64,000 nucleotides of DNA from Scilla litardierei. Lineage: Eukaryota; Streptophyta; Magnoliopsida; Asparagales; Asparagaceae. The notes below the pieces were generated by a model. That model was not told the DNA's origin. It did not search any database and saw only the letters and a program-made list of their open reading frames with translations. The stretch spans positions 568,903,281 through 568,967,280 of the forward strand of contig CM061142.1 in NCBI GenBank assembly GCA_030789695.1. The letters run 5' to 3'. The first letter of the stretch is position 1; each line of letters starts with the position of its first letter. Below, in pieces: positions 1 through 11,869 of this stretch. Both the position numbers and the translations under genes were made by a program.

Positions 1-2278
1 TTTCACAAATCAACAATCGACGTGTCCTCAATACATTCCTTGTCATATCTTCCCATAAATTTATCCGCCAAATAATTGAACTATCAAAATCACATCTTAT
101 CCTACTCACTATATCTAATCCCAACCAATATTAAGTCCGACTACCTAACCATCCATTTATATCAACACGTCATGTTATTCCCAATGTATTCTCACGTCAA
201 CTTAACAATCAAGTCTTGATGCTTTAAATGCTCTACTCATTCTCATGATCACCCTAACTCATACTATACTCCGTAGCTACTCCTATCTACCACTCGTTTA
301 AGTCTCAAGTCTGATAAGTTATCATCTCCCCGCATATAATTTCATCCGACCAGAATTCTCCATTGAGTCCGTCACACATCGGTATTATAAATAAGTCTTA
401 GACAGCTCATTCTTTTCATCCAAAGAAATCTAATCCAATATCATTGTGTTCCAAAATCAATTAATCATTGATATAATAAATCTCATCTCACCCTGAGCCT
501 ACCTGCAAACAAAATCCTATAACAATAATAGCTCGTCCCAATAATATAACAACAATAAACATAACATTTCAAAGGGTGAAAGAAGAGAAGAGAAAGGAAA
601 ACTTAAGGCCAATGGCATATTTTAAAACATTTGGAAAAACGTGTGGAGTTGTGGTAATGGATGAGGGAGGATAAGTGATTTGTGATCTTGTGAGCTAGTT
701 TCAAAAACTTTAAAGATTTGGTTTAAAAGAAAACAAAAGTTTTGATACAATCACATGCAGCCAAGATAAATTGTTCAATAGTACGAAAGACTAAGTCTAA
801 GGAATTGCCTGCTATGACGCTATTCACACCTATATGAATACTATCATTCAGATAACTCATACCTATATCACGGATAACACTAAGTATACCACATGATACA
901 AGAGACAAACATTAAGATCCTAAAGGTAACACACTCATACAGGTCTACACACACTACCTATATACATGCACCCTGACGACATCACAAATAATGGGCCCAC
1001 TACTAAACTAGAGTTGACACAGTCAACTACAAGCACTAATGTCTAAACAACAGGAAGTAAGCCGGAACCAAAAGTGAAACGAAACAAGATCGAAAAGGAC
1101 GAGTTTGGATGAAGCGAGGATAAGGAGATAGATGGTTGGATGGGACAAAGATATTGCTCTAAATGATTAAAAGCTGAAAGAAGGATTTCATGCAAAATAT
1201 GGTATCTTATACTTTTATACTTATATAAAAAAATACGTAGAAAAGTGAGCAGATGTAGAAATTCTGGAAAAGAGTGAGACGAAGGAAAGAAGGGTAGGGT
1301 GAGAAACGATTGTTTTGCAAATGAAAATCGGTTTATACCAAGATTTTCGAAGTATGAGCACGATGAACATAGAACCGATTTAAAAAAATAAATTGAAATT
1401 CTATTCAGCTTAGAAAAATATTCTAAAAGTGCGTACGATAAGTGGTTAAAATAAACTTCGTAGTTTAGAAAAAGTGATATATTGAGTTTTCAAAATGGTA
1501 ACAAGTTTTAAAACTGAAATATGAAAGATACCGATTCGAAAATAAGTACGAGATAGTAACTTAAAAATTTCGGCCAAGAAGGTTTCAAAATCAGTGAAAG
1601 AATTTTAACGCTATCGAAGGTAAGAAATTTAAATATTTAATAAAGGTTTTCAAAGAATTTAATAATGAATATCAAAAATACTTTTAAATGAAGCAGGATT
1701 TGCAATTGAGAGATTCGGAGAATTATCGATAATTGTTATGAAGCGATCTCGTGAATCGAGGGCAAGGAAAAATGATCACATGATGGATACACCTAGGATA
1801 TGATTCATGAAAGCTATGATGGAAATCTACGGCTGATAACACAGAAGTGTAATGATCAGGAAGATGCTAGAAATCAGGGGTTCTAATTATCGTGCCGTCT
1901 AAAAAATCAGGGGAATTCAGCACTAAGTCTTCCTAATGAACTAGACTGTAATAGAGAGATCTCAGGGAAGGACCCTAAGAGAATCAAGATTACGTTCTGC
2001 TGGGCCCGAAGTCGATGGACCTGAGCGAACGACTAAAAGAAGGGCTCTAGAAATCTAACACGGCAAGAGTCAAGTGAGGGCTACTAAGGTATCCTAAGAC
2101 GAGGATGACTAATTCTTAACCAAGGCGTCTGACTATCAAACTGGAACGTCTACCTAAGTCTTCCTACTATGTAAGACTGGGAAAACCTAAATTAGACTTG
2201 TACATGGATATTAAATGAATGCGATACTCTAATTGTTCCGAACTTTTTGCATGACCTGCATGGGCCACCGCTAAAACC
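1..2278. other. Unassigned AT-rich intergenic DNA
   Basis: No open frame longer than about 60 codons and no recognisable protein motif, LTR end or tandem array. The text is AT-rich and looks like old decayed repeat DNA. It ends abruptly at 2279, where LTR A begins. The minus-strand sequence directly next to LTR A does not look like a tRNA primer-binding site, so this is not clearly the interior of that element. Confidence 0.4.
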
Positions 2279-2637
2279 TGTCACGCACCGCTTCCCAAAA
2301 CGACGGAAGCAAAACGTGACTAAGGCCCGCTTAGGCCGGAGCTGTGAAGCTCGGACCCAATAAGCGTCTGTAGGGGTACCATTTTAAAATTTTCAGGTTC
2401 TTGCATTTATAAAATCCGGAACAACAAAAGTACAGAAGGAAAAGGATGCATTCGCTTTATAATAGAGATAATATCCAAAGAGTACAAAAGTCTAATAAGG
2501 AAAGCCTAAGCATGGCTGCAACGCAGAAAAGGAAGCTAATGGTGCTACGCACCCAACCTAAAACAGAAAGAAAATGGGTGCTACACACCCAAACTAGAAA
2601 ATAGTAACCTCTGGGAGTCCGCAACGGTGGGGAACAT

Positions 2638-2736
2638 CTAAGTCTGGTCCTCGTCAGGTACGTCCTCCGGGTCGACGTCCTCGGGCTCCACGTACTCCGG
2701 TAAGTCTGCCTCATCCACGAACTCCGGCTCGACACC
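2638..2736 (-). pseudogene. Acidic peptide remnant inside LTR A
   Basis: On the minus strand a short acidic frame rich in Glu, Asp and Pro (core EFVDEADLPEYVEPED) runs to a TAG at 2638-2640. It starts just after CAG in ACGTCAG, which looks like a splice acceptor. The related frame in LTR B (about 49740-49835) begins the same way, GVEPEF, but is frameshifted after about 18 codons. Preservation in two LTR copies suggests a small terminal exon or captured coding piece carried in this LTR family. Its function is unknown. Confidence 0.35.
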
Positions 2737-3126
2737 TGACGTACATCACCCAAGAGAAAAGGAACTGTATGTCAGGTAAAGTCTACACAGAAATGTTAGA
2801 CTCTACTGCAATTGTATTTTAATTTAAAGCAACAGTTTACTGGTTGATTAACATGCTGGGGTTATACATGGCAGTTGTAGAAAGTAAACGGAGAAGGGAA
2901 AGTAAACACGTCAAGCAGTAGTCGTAGCGTGTGCTACCGACTACGGGACTAAACTAAAGGGGTCAAGACAAGACGAGATAAGACGTGACAAGACGAGACA
3001 AGACATGACGGGACACTTGTGACTCGAAGGGTTCACGCCTTACGGTTCGAGGGGGATCAGACCCTCTCTCCATGCGCACGCTCAACCCTACCCCAACCCA
3101 AGTGCTCAGGACAAGAAGGTACATGG

Positions 3127-3345
3127 ATCACTCTCGTTGGGAGAGCATCCAAAAACCCGGAGGCTTTTTTGTAACAGGTCACGTGGAGAGCATCCGAAAC
3201 GCCCAGAGGCTTTTTGTGTAACAGGGATCACTCTCGCGTGGAGAGCATCCGAAACGCCCGGAGGCTTTTTGTGTAACAGGGATCACTCTCGCATGGAGAG
3301 CATCCGAAACGCCCGGAGGCTTTTTATGTAACAGGGCAAGACATG
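3127..3345. repeat. 55-bp minisatellite in LTR A
   Basis: Four head-to-tail copies of a unit of about 55 bp. Each begins GATCACTCTC, with a CTCTC/GAGAG inverted pair, and continues through CATCCGAAACGCC and a CTTTTTGTGTAACAG tail. The second copy is truncated at its start. The flanking sequence is shared with LTR B, which has a different 50-bp unit at this same place. Confidence 0.85.
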
Positions 3346-6300
3346 ACATGCAAGGAATCGTTATTCTAGGGGGTCCACACGCACGCACACACAGGAAAAC
3401 CCTAAGGTGTCAATTGTTGCTGTTGTTGCGCTTATACTTCGTCGTCAAGTCTAAGCCGTCAAGGGGGGTCTCAGACGCTATCATTTCACATCCGGTTTTC
3501 TTTATTCACATTTAACAATTCTAAGAGTCTATGGCCTAGACACGGCCGAAAGTACAAGTGAGTACACTTGCCTGCTGTGGCGAGTGCGTCGTCTGTCCGG
3601 AGCGTCCTGTCGAAACGTCGCGTCGGCGATGGTCCGTCTGAAACAGTATCACGACGATGGCAGATCGCGCTTTTTGGTCAAACCTATTATGGTTTGTTTC
3701 TAAATTTGGCGGGACTAACCTATTAGTCAAAAAGTCACGTTTTTGATATTTGTTCAGTCTAGATCGACGTCTACCCTATGTGCACAGGAAATTAGTCCGT
3801 TCGTCTATCTTTCCTATGGTGGGAAACATTTTACAGATGCTGAAATTAACTTTAGTTCGTGTTGACCAATTTTAGATTAGGGTTTGATGAGTTACAGTGT
3901 GGGTTTTACTACTCGTTCGGGAAACCAACCTCATGACGTCGTCCAACAAGCGGAAGTCGGGTCTGAACGGCGAAGCGTCGGTGTCGTCTGGAACTCCTCG
4001 GCCGTGGGTAGCACAGCGAGGTACCTCTGGAAAGCAGGGCGGTGGCATGAAATCAGCGAGCTAACAGCTATCCTCCTCCCGTTGTGAGTAGCGCAACGGA
4101 TCTCGGCGATGTCAGCTAAAAGTACGTGCGTGCGGCAATGCACGTGAACTCCAAGAGTCCAAGGGAGCTGTTGGTAGATGAAGTAGGACCAGAGGAAGAT
4201 GCTCAGACCGGTGGGTGGCCGACAGCGTGAGCGTATGGCGGTGGGTGGCCGTGAGAAGCCGGAGAGGACAGATTCACGCAACGTCCGTCGTCGCGCGTCT
4301 CAGTGGAATTCCAGCGACGAACAGAGAAAACGGGAAGTTGCAGAAGGTAAAGGAATTCAAGACAAAGCCAACGGCAGTAGAGTTGTTTCCAGGGGTGGTC
4401 GGAGGTGGGCGTGAGCCGGTGTGGAAGTTCGACTTCCAGATCTGTGAAAACAGCCGATACGGCGTGTTCCGACGAGGATTCCGGGAGCTACAGGTGGGCT
4501 ATGAGCGTGAGGGAAGTTGTAGAGCGGAGAGGGGTCAAAGGAGAACAAAATGACAGTGGTGGTCACCGGCGGCGGTGGCGGCGGCCGGTGGTTGGCTGTG
4601 AACAGTAACTCCGGCGGCCAGATTTGTCAAAAACAGCGAATGGGCTTGGTTTCGACGGATTTTCCAGGAGCTACAGGTGGGATATGAGTGTGAGGAAAAT
4701 TGCAGTTGGTAGAGGGGTTCGATAGGAGTCCAACGGCAGTAGGATGGTCATCGTAGGTGGCCGGATGACCGGTGGGTGCGAGTTTGAAGTGGCGGCGCGC
4801 AAACTGTCAAAAACAGCGGTAGATCTGAGTTCTGCGGGGTTTTCAAGGAGATCGAGACATGGGAAAAGGTTAAGGGGAGTTAGAGATGGTCGGGGGGTCA
4901 GAGAGGAGTCCGATGGTGGTGGAGTTCACCGGAGGGGGTGGCCGGAGTGGCGACGGCCGGCCGTTTTCCGGCGATGGGTTCAGCTGCCTAGTTTTTCAGC
5001 CAAGCTTGGATCAATGGTGTTTTTGAAGGCTTTGGGGAGGTGGAGAAGAAGGAGGAGGAGGAGGAGATGGTGGTGGTCGGAGAGGGGAGGCTTGGGGTGG
5101 CCATGGGTGGCTGGAGGAGAAACAAAAAGGTGGCCATGGCTTGTGCGTGAGTGATTCATGCCGCTAGGGTGGGTTTCCTTTTGAAGATGAAATGGTTTTG
5201 TTATTTGGCTTTGGGATTTTGGCTAATTGGGAGAGAGAGATAGAGATAGGGAGAGTGGAGTTAGTGAAAAGGAGGGGTGTCCCTAGCAGCTGTAAGTTAT
5301 AGCCATGAAACGTGGGAGAAAAATTAGGCATGTGATTAGTTTTAAAATTCAAATAGATTAGCGGCTAATCAACGACTGAGAATTGATTAGGAGATATCTT
5401 CCACTACGGGCATCGGAAAAATAATCTGAAAATACCGGGACGATCGTGGAGACGAGAAGTACGGGGCTACGGTGAACGATCACGTGTTACACCTACCAAA
5501 CATTATCGTAAAATCGGGAACCGCGTATTGGTGCCAAACGACCAAAACGCCCTTCCATTCAAAGCTATTTTGCGAGAAGACGAGACGTGAGATGACGTTC
5601 CCAAAAACTACCATAAAATTCTACACTTCCATACGGCCATAACGACATATCACATCGTATATACCGAAACCAAGTAAGAGCCAAACAGAATGTGTTCGAA
5701 AAAGTACGTTCACGTAGAAAATATGAACGGTCGGAAAGCGGCCATTACACTTCCACTTGCACTCAGGCCCATTTATCCCGGTTTCTCATACCGTATTTTA
5801 CGCATAAGTCTTTCTAGACTTCATGTGGTAGAGCTTTCGTGAGTGGATCTGCTAAAACGTCTACTGTATAGACTTAAGCGGTTTCTTGTTTAACTTAGAC
5901 CACATATTTGAATCTCATCCAATTAATTCACTTGGTCTCTTGGAATCCATAATATTTTCTTGACTGGATTTTATCCAGCTCGTCGTACCTTACGAGAATT
6001 ATAAGTTTTACTGGTCATTTAGACGGTTCATAATCATTTTTGATAAAGTGTCAAACACTTTGACTACTTTGTCAAAACATACAAGCAACCTCTTGATGCC
6101 TCGTATGTATTTTATTCGCTCCCACTGACCTTGAAAACTCTCTGGCCAATTCATATAAGTTCGTTCTTCTAAATCATATTTAAAAAACGAACTATAAATG
6201 AATGCTCCAGTTTTCATGGTCATTATGAGCATTTACATCGAGTTCGGTCCGAGTATATCTGTACAAATCTGTTGGTGAGACAGTTTTACCATAATTCGTT

Positions 6301-7570
6301 TATAAGAGTTAGGATGAAAACGTTCTCAGCCAACACAAGTTGTACTTCACTACTCTCTTTCTGCACCTGTCTTCTAACTTGAAGATGTTCTTGCAATCAA
6401 TAAGAAACACTTTATTTGGGCACATAAACTAAAATCCATACTTTATTTTATGTGCACGGACCTTTTCCGATTGCATCAAGTTATTAATCAGATCCCATAC
6501 TCCGAATTACATCCTGGAAGTTGTCTAGGCCATCATCGACTATGATGTCTAACTCGACTCTTCGTCTCACGAGACTCGAGTAAGCCTTTAACTTCATAAC
6601 AATTGATTTAATGAATATCTTATTGATAAGGTCCTCATAGAACCTTATCAAAACCTAGGCATTACTATCTGGGACTTAACCCAGAGGGAGGATTGTAACT
6701 CAGAGTCACTTGTCACGTATCGCACCATGTCTAACAAAGTGCGATTCATGTTCTCCAACACACCGATGTGTTAAGAGATTTGACTTGAGAGAAAATCACA
6801 TTTTCTTTTTAATTTACGCAAGATTTACACAGCAAAGTATTTGACTAGTCGATCTGATCGAAGCAACTCAAACACTTATGTCATTTTGTTCTCTATTTTA
6901 TCAGACTTGTGTTTCGTCAAGAACATGTGTCGTAATAAAATAAGAATAACTTATCCCGGCTAATTTAGACTTGGGTCTGAATACATCTATATGTACAAGA
7001 CTGTGAGTTCTCCAACTCATTCTCCCACTGTCTCACAGAAGGTGTTGGGCCATCATACCTTTGAGACAAGATTCACAAGTGTCTGTAGACTTCATAATAC
7101 GAGAGGTCAGACCCCCTTTATGTGACTTGTGAAGCTTGGTCTCTTTGGTACGGCCTAGTCTATTTTGTCATATAAGTTTTGTTATTATCTTGCGTATGTA
7201 TTAACATTTAATACATTATCGTTATACAAATTACTCGTATAAAACATTGCTTCAGAAGCAAGATGACGACATTCGTCAAAAATGTGTTTGACGTCTTACA
7301 TGGTCCAAGAAACAACAATTGTTCCTTTTTCAATACGTAGACAATCTATTTCTTTTGTATAACGGTTATCCTGAAATTGTGACATCAAATATGGCACATT
7401 TTCAGTTCCTCCTACTTATGCCTTCACTAATGATAAATAAAACTATATCTCTTAATAGACTTTCTTTAGTGCCTTCTTCCTTTTCTAAATCTCATTTAGA
7501 TATTATACGACCCAATATAAATAAATAGCCATGCAAGCATCTCATGTATCCAAACGCTCGAGCTTTGCAA

Positions 7571-8470
7571 CCTTGAGTGTGCTCAACAAGTTGCTCGTCT
7601 TAAGATCCGGTTGGGATACATAGCTTGCATCGCTCATGCACTCATATTCGACTCAAACAATTTGATCGAATTTTCGAACCTTGCGGATCGAAACTGTTTT
7701 CCATAAAACCTTGAGTGTCCTCAACAAATTGTATGGAGAAACATGCTCTGAACATCAGTATGTTCAAGCTGTCCCTCATAGAGGCGAGTGACAAGTAGCG
7801 TGCATTTATTTTGTTGGATCCAGAGCTTAAGGAAATCATTGTCCTTAAGCATGTGCTTTAAGAAGGTCATTTTAATGTCAACGAGAACATAGTTTAGTCT
7901 ATTAATTAGAATTTGAGTTTATATTCCATTAATCAACTATTTTGACCAGTTAACTTATTCTCTTAGAATATTATGTTTTTGATTCCATTGGTAAATATAG
8001 AACTACCCTAATTTAGCATATGTTCAATATTAAATAAATATTAAATAGATAGAATTGCTTTTATATAACTATATCCTCCCACTATTTTGCGATCATTTTA
8101 AGCCATAATAATGAACGATTTAATTAAATTAAATTAATGGGTAAGAGATCCAACCACCCTAAGTCTCACAACCTTGAGTGTGCTCAACAAATTGCTTGAC
8201 TCTGCGATTGGTAGATGACTCTTCATCAATCATATCATATATTACTCTCTTATTGGTTTTTACCCCTAGCCACTTATGATCATGAGTGTGCTCATCCAAA
8301 TCATAATGACTATTCTAGTCGGACCCTTATTTTCGTGTCTAGATAACTTACACTGGCGCTCGGTGTATTCACGACCCGACGGTTTGGGTCAAGTCTAGAC
8401 TACATCTCATGTATTAAGAAGTTGATTTCCATAAAGTGTTTATGTCATAGCTTGAGTGTACTCAACAACT
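7571..8470. repeat. Dispersed TTGAGTGTGCTCAA motif in L0
   Basis: An imperfect palindrome, TTGAG-TGTG-CTCAA, usually followed by CAA, recurs at about 7573, 7711, 8174, 8283 and 8452. The flanks differ, so this is a dispersed word and not a tandem array. It lies in the non-coding part between primer site and integrase. Confidence 0.6.
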
Positions 8471-9422
8471 ATAACAAAGAACCTATAGTTGCCAACCCCT
8501 AAAACAAGGAGGGCTACGGCTAAGCTTGAAAAAGATTTTTAACGTAATTGACTTAGATATAGTCCAGCATGTCATATAATCATGATTCGCGTCATGGCAG
8601 TCCAGCGGAACACAGCCAAGGAATTGACTAAGCCAGGATCACTTATCCCCAGTCTAGCTAGGGCGATCCAAAAAAACTTAGCCAAGCACATTGCCTGGAT
8701 CACGGTCCATTGAATGAAACTTATCATTTTTATATGCGTGCCATAGACTAAAAGGCTTTTATTAGAACTAGTTAATCCTATCGACTAGTGAATCCTTAAA
8801 ATTCGAAATTTTATGGATTTGTTAATAACTTTTATTAAGTCCTTATCAACTATAAGGATGATATTTATGGTGCTATCCTAATCGTGTATTAGGCATTTAA
8901 AACAATTTTAAATCATAGCTGAAGCTATCTAAAAAATTATCTTATAATTATTAGATGGCTTTTAATGGCTAACCTAACAAGGTTTTCTTGAGTTATTAAA
9001 TAAGTAAGAATTTAGAATGGCCATTAAACATAAACTACACTAACTTTATCACATAAAATTAGGTATCCAACTATTTAACAATTAAATATGAACAACATAT
9101 TAAAAATTTATCTCATAAACAATTAATATGCATCTTAAAATTTAACACTTAAATAATAAGCAAGATTTTAAAACATAAAATTAAATAGTTTCATAAAAAT
9201 TATCACATAATTTTATTTCAAAAACTTTGTTTTAAAAATCATCATAAAATATTAGCATGCTTCCAAAAGGATTTTATCACATAAAATAATTTTTAAAAGC
9301 ATCTAATAAATGTATGTTCCATTTTAACGAATATAACATAAAGTTAAAAACAGATCTAGAGTGTATTTAAAAAACATACTAGCATTTATAAATTGCAGTC
9401 CTTAGATCTAAAGTATACCTAA

Positions 9423-9436
9423 GGCTCTAATACCAC
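9423..9436 (-). promoter_or_regulatory. L0 primer-binding site (initiator-Met tRNA type)
   Basis: Reverse complement reads GTGGTATTAGAGCC directly after the LTR end ...AACCCATCA. This is one base from the TGGTATCAGAGC core used by most plant copia elements to bind initiator methionine tRNA. It fixes the orientation and the inner LTR edge at 9437. Confidence 0.75.
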
Positions 9437-10040
9437 TGATGGGTTTTGAGGGACCCTTAGGGCACATTTCTATGCTTATCCTACGTCGGACGGACAATAG
9501 AGGCAAAAACAAGCTACGGAAACCCGTTAAACCATTTAACTAATCAACCCTAAGAATATCAAGACCCTAGGCAGGATCTCTACTATCTTGAGGTGTGTCC
9601 GACCACCCCAAGATAGATCTAAGCTACTGCAATAATATAAAGGTGTACCGAACTGCGTCCCGAGCCTCTCCTCGTCCCGAACTCAACTGCTTCCCGAACC
9701 GCACCGCGTCCTGAGCTAAACCACTTCCCAAACTTCACCGCGTCCCGAGGCGAGCAACCCCCTTGTCGTTGAGCCAAACACGCATCGAAGAAAGTTTCAC
9801 TTGAGTGGATCCTCCGTCAAGACTTCGGATCCGATCCGAGCCCCTTCGTGGCTTTACTAGAGCCCGTCAGGAGCAAGGGAGAAATATAGGGAGAAGTGAG
9901 AATTTTTATTTTAAGCTTAGATCCGAGCGTGCTCTAAACTTTTAGGAGTCGCTCAGATCTATTGCGGGGAAGCTGGTTCTTTCTTACACGGTCGGGTCAA
10001 GTCAACTTGGGACGAGTTATGAGGAGGGGTGCAGGCCCCT

Positions 10041-10050
10041 ATTTATATAG
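10041..10050 (-). promoter_or_regulatory. TATA box of L0 LTR
   Basis: Minus strand reads CTATATAAAT in a GC-rich context, about 300 bp downstream of the palindrome cluster at 10350-10611. This is the expected start of transcription and would put the U3/R border just below it. Confidence 0.6.
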
Positions 10051-10349
10051 GCGGTTGACACCTCCCATTTACTCCACTTTCGATGTGGGACTAAATATTT
10101 TGGAGTTAATAATTCAAGTTAGTTTGCCTTTCATAAAGGCCAAACTTCCATGAATTATAACTCCCTCGATGTTGAGCTTCACATTTGATACAACCTATCA
10201 AATCGAAGAGTGCTGAACGGTGAACGCAGAGAAAAAACGACGAGTCAATCTGAGTTTGTTTGACCCATCGATTGATCGTCCAAAGATGAGCCCAAAAGTC
10301 ATTTTACGCACAAAGCGAGCTGCCATTTGACCCTAGGGTTCTGAGCCCA

Positions 10350-10611
10350 GGTTGTGGGGCCCACCTACACCAGCCAGGCGGGCTGGGCGCCTGGCATCCA
10401 GCCTAGGCGCAGGTGCCCAGGGCGCCCGGGCCTGGCGCCTGGCCTGGCGCCCAAGGCGCCCAGGCCCAGGGCGTCTGGGCCAGGCGCCCGGGCCTGGCCC
10501 GGCGCCCATGGCACCCCAGGCTGGGCCTGTCGCCCCAGACCCATCGCCTGGGCCTGGGCGCCCAGGGCCAGTTCAGCCTGGGTTTACCCATGCCCAGTTT
10601 GGGCATGGGTA
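10350..10611. repeat. GGCGCC palindrome cluster and hairpin in L0 U3
   Basis: About 260 bp of very GC-rich sequence built from overlapping palindromes such as CAGGCGCCTGG-like, GGGCGCCC and CCCGGGCC. It ends in a perfect hairpin at 10585-10611 with 12-bp arms TACCCATGCCCA and TGGGCATGGGTA around a 3-bp loop. Surrounding DNA is AT-rich. Long frames across it are a by-product of GC content. Confidence 0.75.
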
Positions 10612-11869
10612 AGGACTATTGTGCTTCTAAACTGTTTTGGGTATATCTCGTGCATTTGGCGTCCGTTTTAGACGCCGTTCGAACCTAGATTTAGATCGAG
10701 ATGTTCCCATCATCCAGGTAATCTTTTCCTCGTGTTTATTAAATTAAATACGCCCGTAAACAATTTACGATGCATTAAATAGCATTTGCATCATATGCAA
10801 AAATCTCCACTTCTGTAATAAAAATCATTTGCATCAAATACAAATGTTTGAGCTAATTGCAAACTCTTTGCAGTTTTCTATCCCTTGCATCACATGCATA
10901 TTCTCCCTAATTCCTACCTATTACTTGACGAAGGTCGCACTCTGTGTGAGACCCTACAGCTTGATCCTACTACAAGTGGGGCTCAAAGCCCCAGACGGCA
11001 GTGACCACGAGCAGCAGGTGATGTCCCTGTTTTAGTATCATACTTATGTGGTTAACTCATTGACATGAGTATTGTCGGGACCACCCTGACTGTGTCCGTG
11101 ATGAATACAGTAGTTTTAGTCTTCTTCATCAAAACTATGTCGTTTAGTTCAAGCCTAGGGTACGGTCAAACTGTCAACCCCAATAGCTCGACACTGGTTA
11201 GTCTACATCGATCTTTAGTCAAATACTGTTGGACTTCTTCCAACTTACTCTGGCCAGAGTTTCACTATAGATCGAACTAACACTACGACAATAACTCCCA
11301 TTGATCGGGAGACACGAATCCTATCTTGGTCATTACTCTCCTCGCACGCTTCAAATGTCACCCAACTAAAGACCTTTCAACAAGCCTTGTCTCGAAGCTA
11401 GGTCAGGGATCTAAGTGACACCGTTCACGTATAGGTTCGTACAATGACCTCAAGTCAAAATACCAACTTGCCTATCATCACTAAGAGTTATCATTGACAG
11501 ATTGGTCAATCACAACCATATGATAACTCTTGTTGGGTTGTTCAGTGAACTCATTCTTCAATGATCACATGTGTCTCGTCTTCGACTTTGCCAACTCGAG
11601 CGTCCATGAGATCCTCGTCACCGCTACACGGCGTAGACTAAGACACAATGGTCTATCCGATGTTTTGATATCCTTTTCTCGAAACTTCTACGACCACGAA
11701 CGTTTATAGACTTATGCTACTAACGATCAAGCATTTCTCCATGATCGAGATCCTCATCTCGATACATGTTTGACCTTGCATTAAGTCTTAGGACTTTACC
11801 TAAGTTTCCAATGATTACAACATTTCTATTAACTTAGATAAATTACGTACCGAACAGCCTACTGTTATT

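Larger units (their letters stand above)
2279..5749 (-). mobile_element. LTR A, gypsy/chromovirus-type LTR (minus strand)
   Basis: Read on the minus strand this is one long terminal repeat of 3471 bp. It starts TGTAATGGCC (5749 downward) and ends GCGTGACA at 2279. The same two ends bound LTR C at 33001-37166, and LTR B at 49431 shares the 3' end and about 1.7 kb of body. From 5' to 3' it has an AT-rich U3, a TATA-like box near 5297, a GC-rich leader (about 4200-5150) with degenerate internal duplications, a minisatellite, a stem-loop and a short acidic coding remnant. Length and layout suggest a Tekay/Del-like chromovirus, but no element protein is attached, so the clade is inferred. The flanking 5-mers AAACC (left) and CTTCC (right) do not match. 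It is therefore not a simple solo LTR; recombination between elements is possible. Confidence 0.65.
5750..9436 (-). pseudogene. L0: decayed Ty1/copia interior (minus strand)
   Basis: Minus-strand interior of a copia element, reading from the primer-binding site near 9436 down to LTR A. Two stretches are recognisable by translation around stops and frameshifts. At about 7080-6690 there is integrase: CESC, and later an NRTLLDMVR-like block that in this family follows the catalytic Glu. At about 5860-5790 there is the tail of RNase H, with ADPLTKALPHEV followed by a stop. Most of RT and all recognisable gag are gone, and the 2.3 kb nearest the primer site is AT-rich non-coding. LTR A abuts the RNase H tail at 5750, so the 3' end of L0 is missing. 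Confidence 0.6.

Noticed and set aside
4744..5154. 136-codon Gly/Arg-rich frame and others at 3884-4608
   Set aside because: They fall in the GC-rich leader of LTR A on the strand opposite to its transcription. No domain is present and frames overlap on both strands.
2274..6655. AAACC at 2274-2278 and at 6651-6655 as a TSD of a longer LTR A
   Set aside because: The 5' end TGTAATGGCC at 5749 matches LTR C exactly, so the LTR ends there. The distant 5-mer match can be chance.
10352..10688. Overlapping Ala/Gly/Pro/Arg-rich frames in L0
   Set aside because: Produced by the GGCGCC palindrome cluster. Five frames are open at once, as expected from composition.
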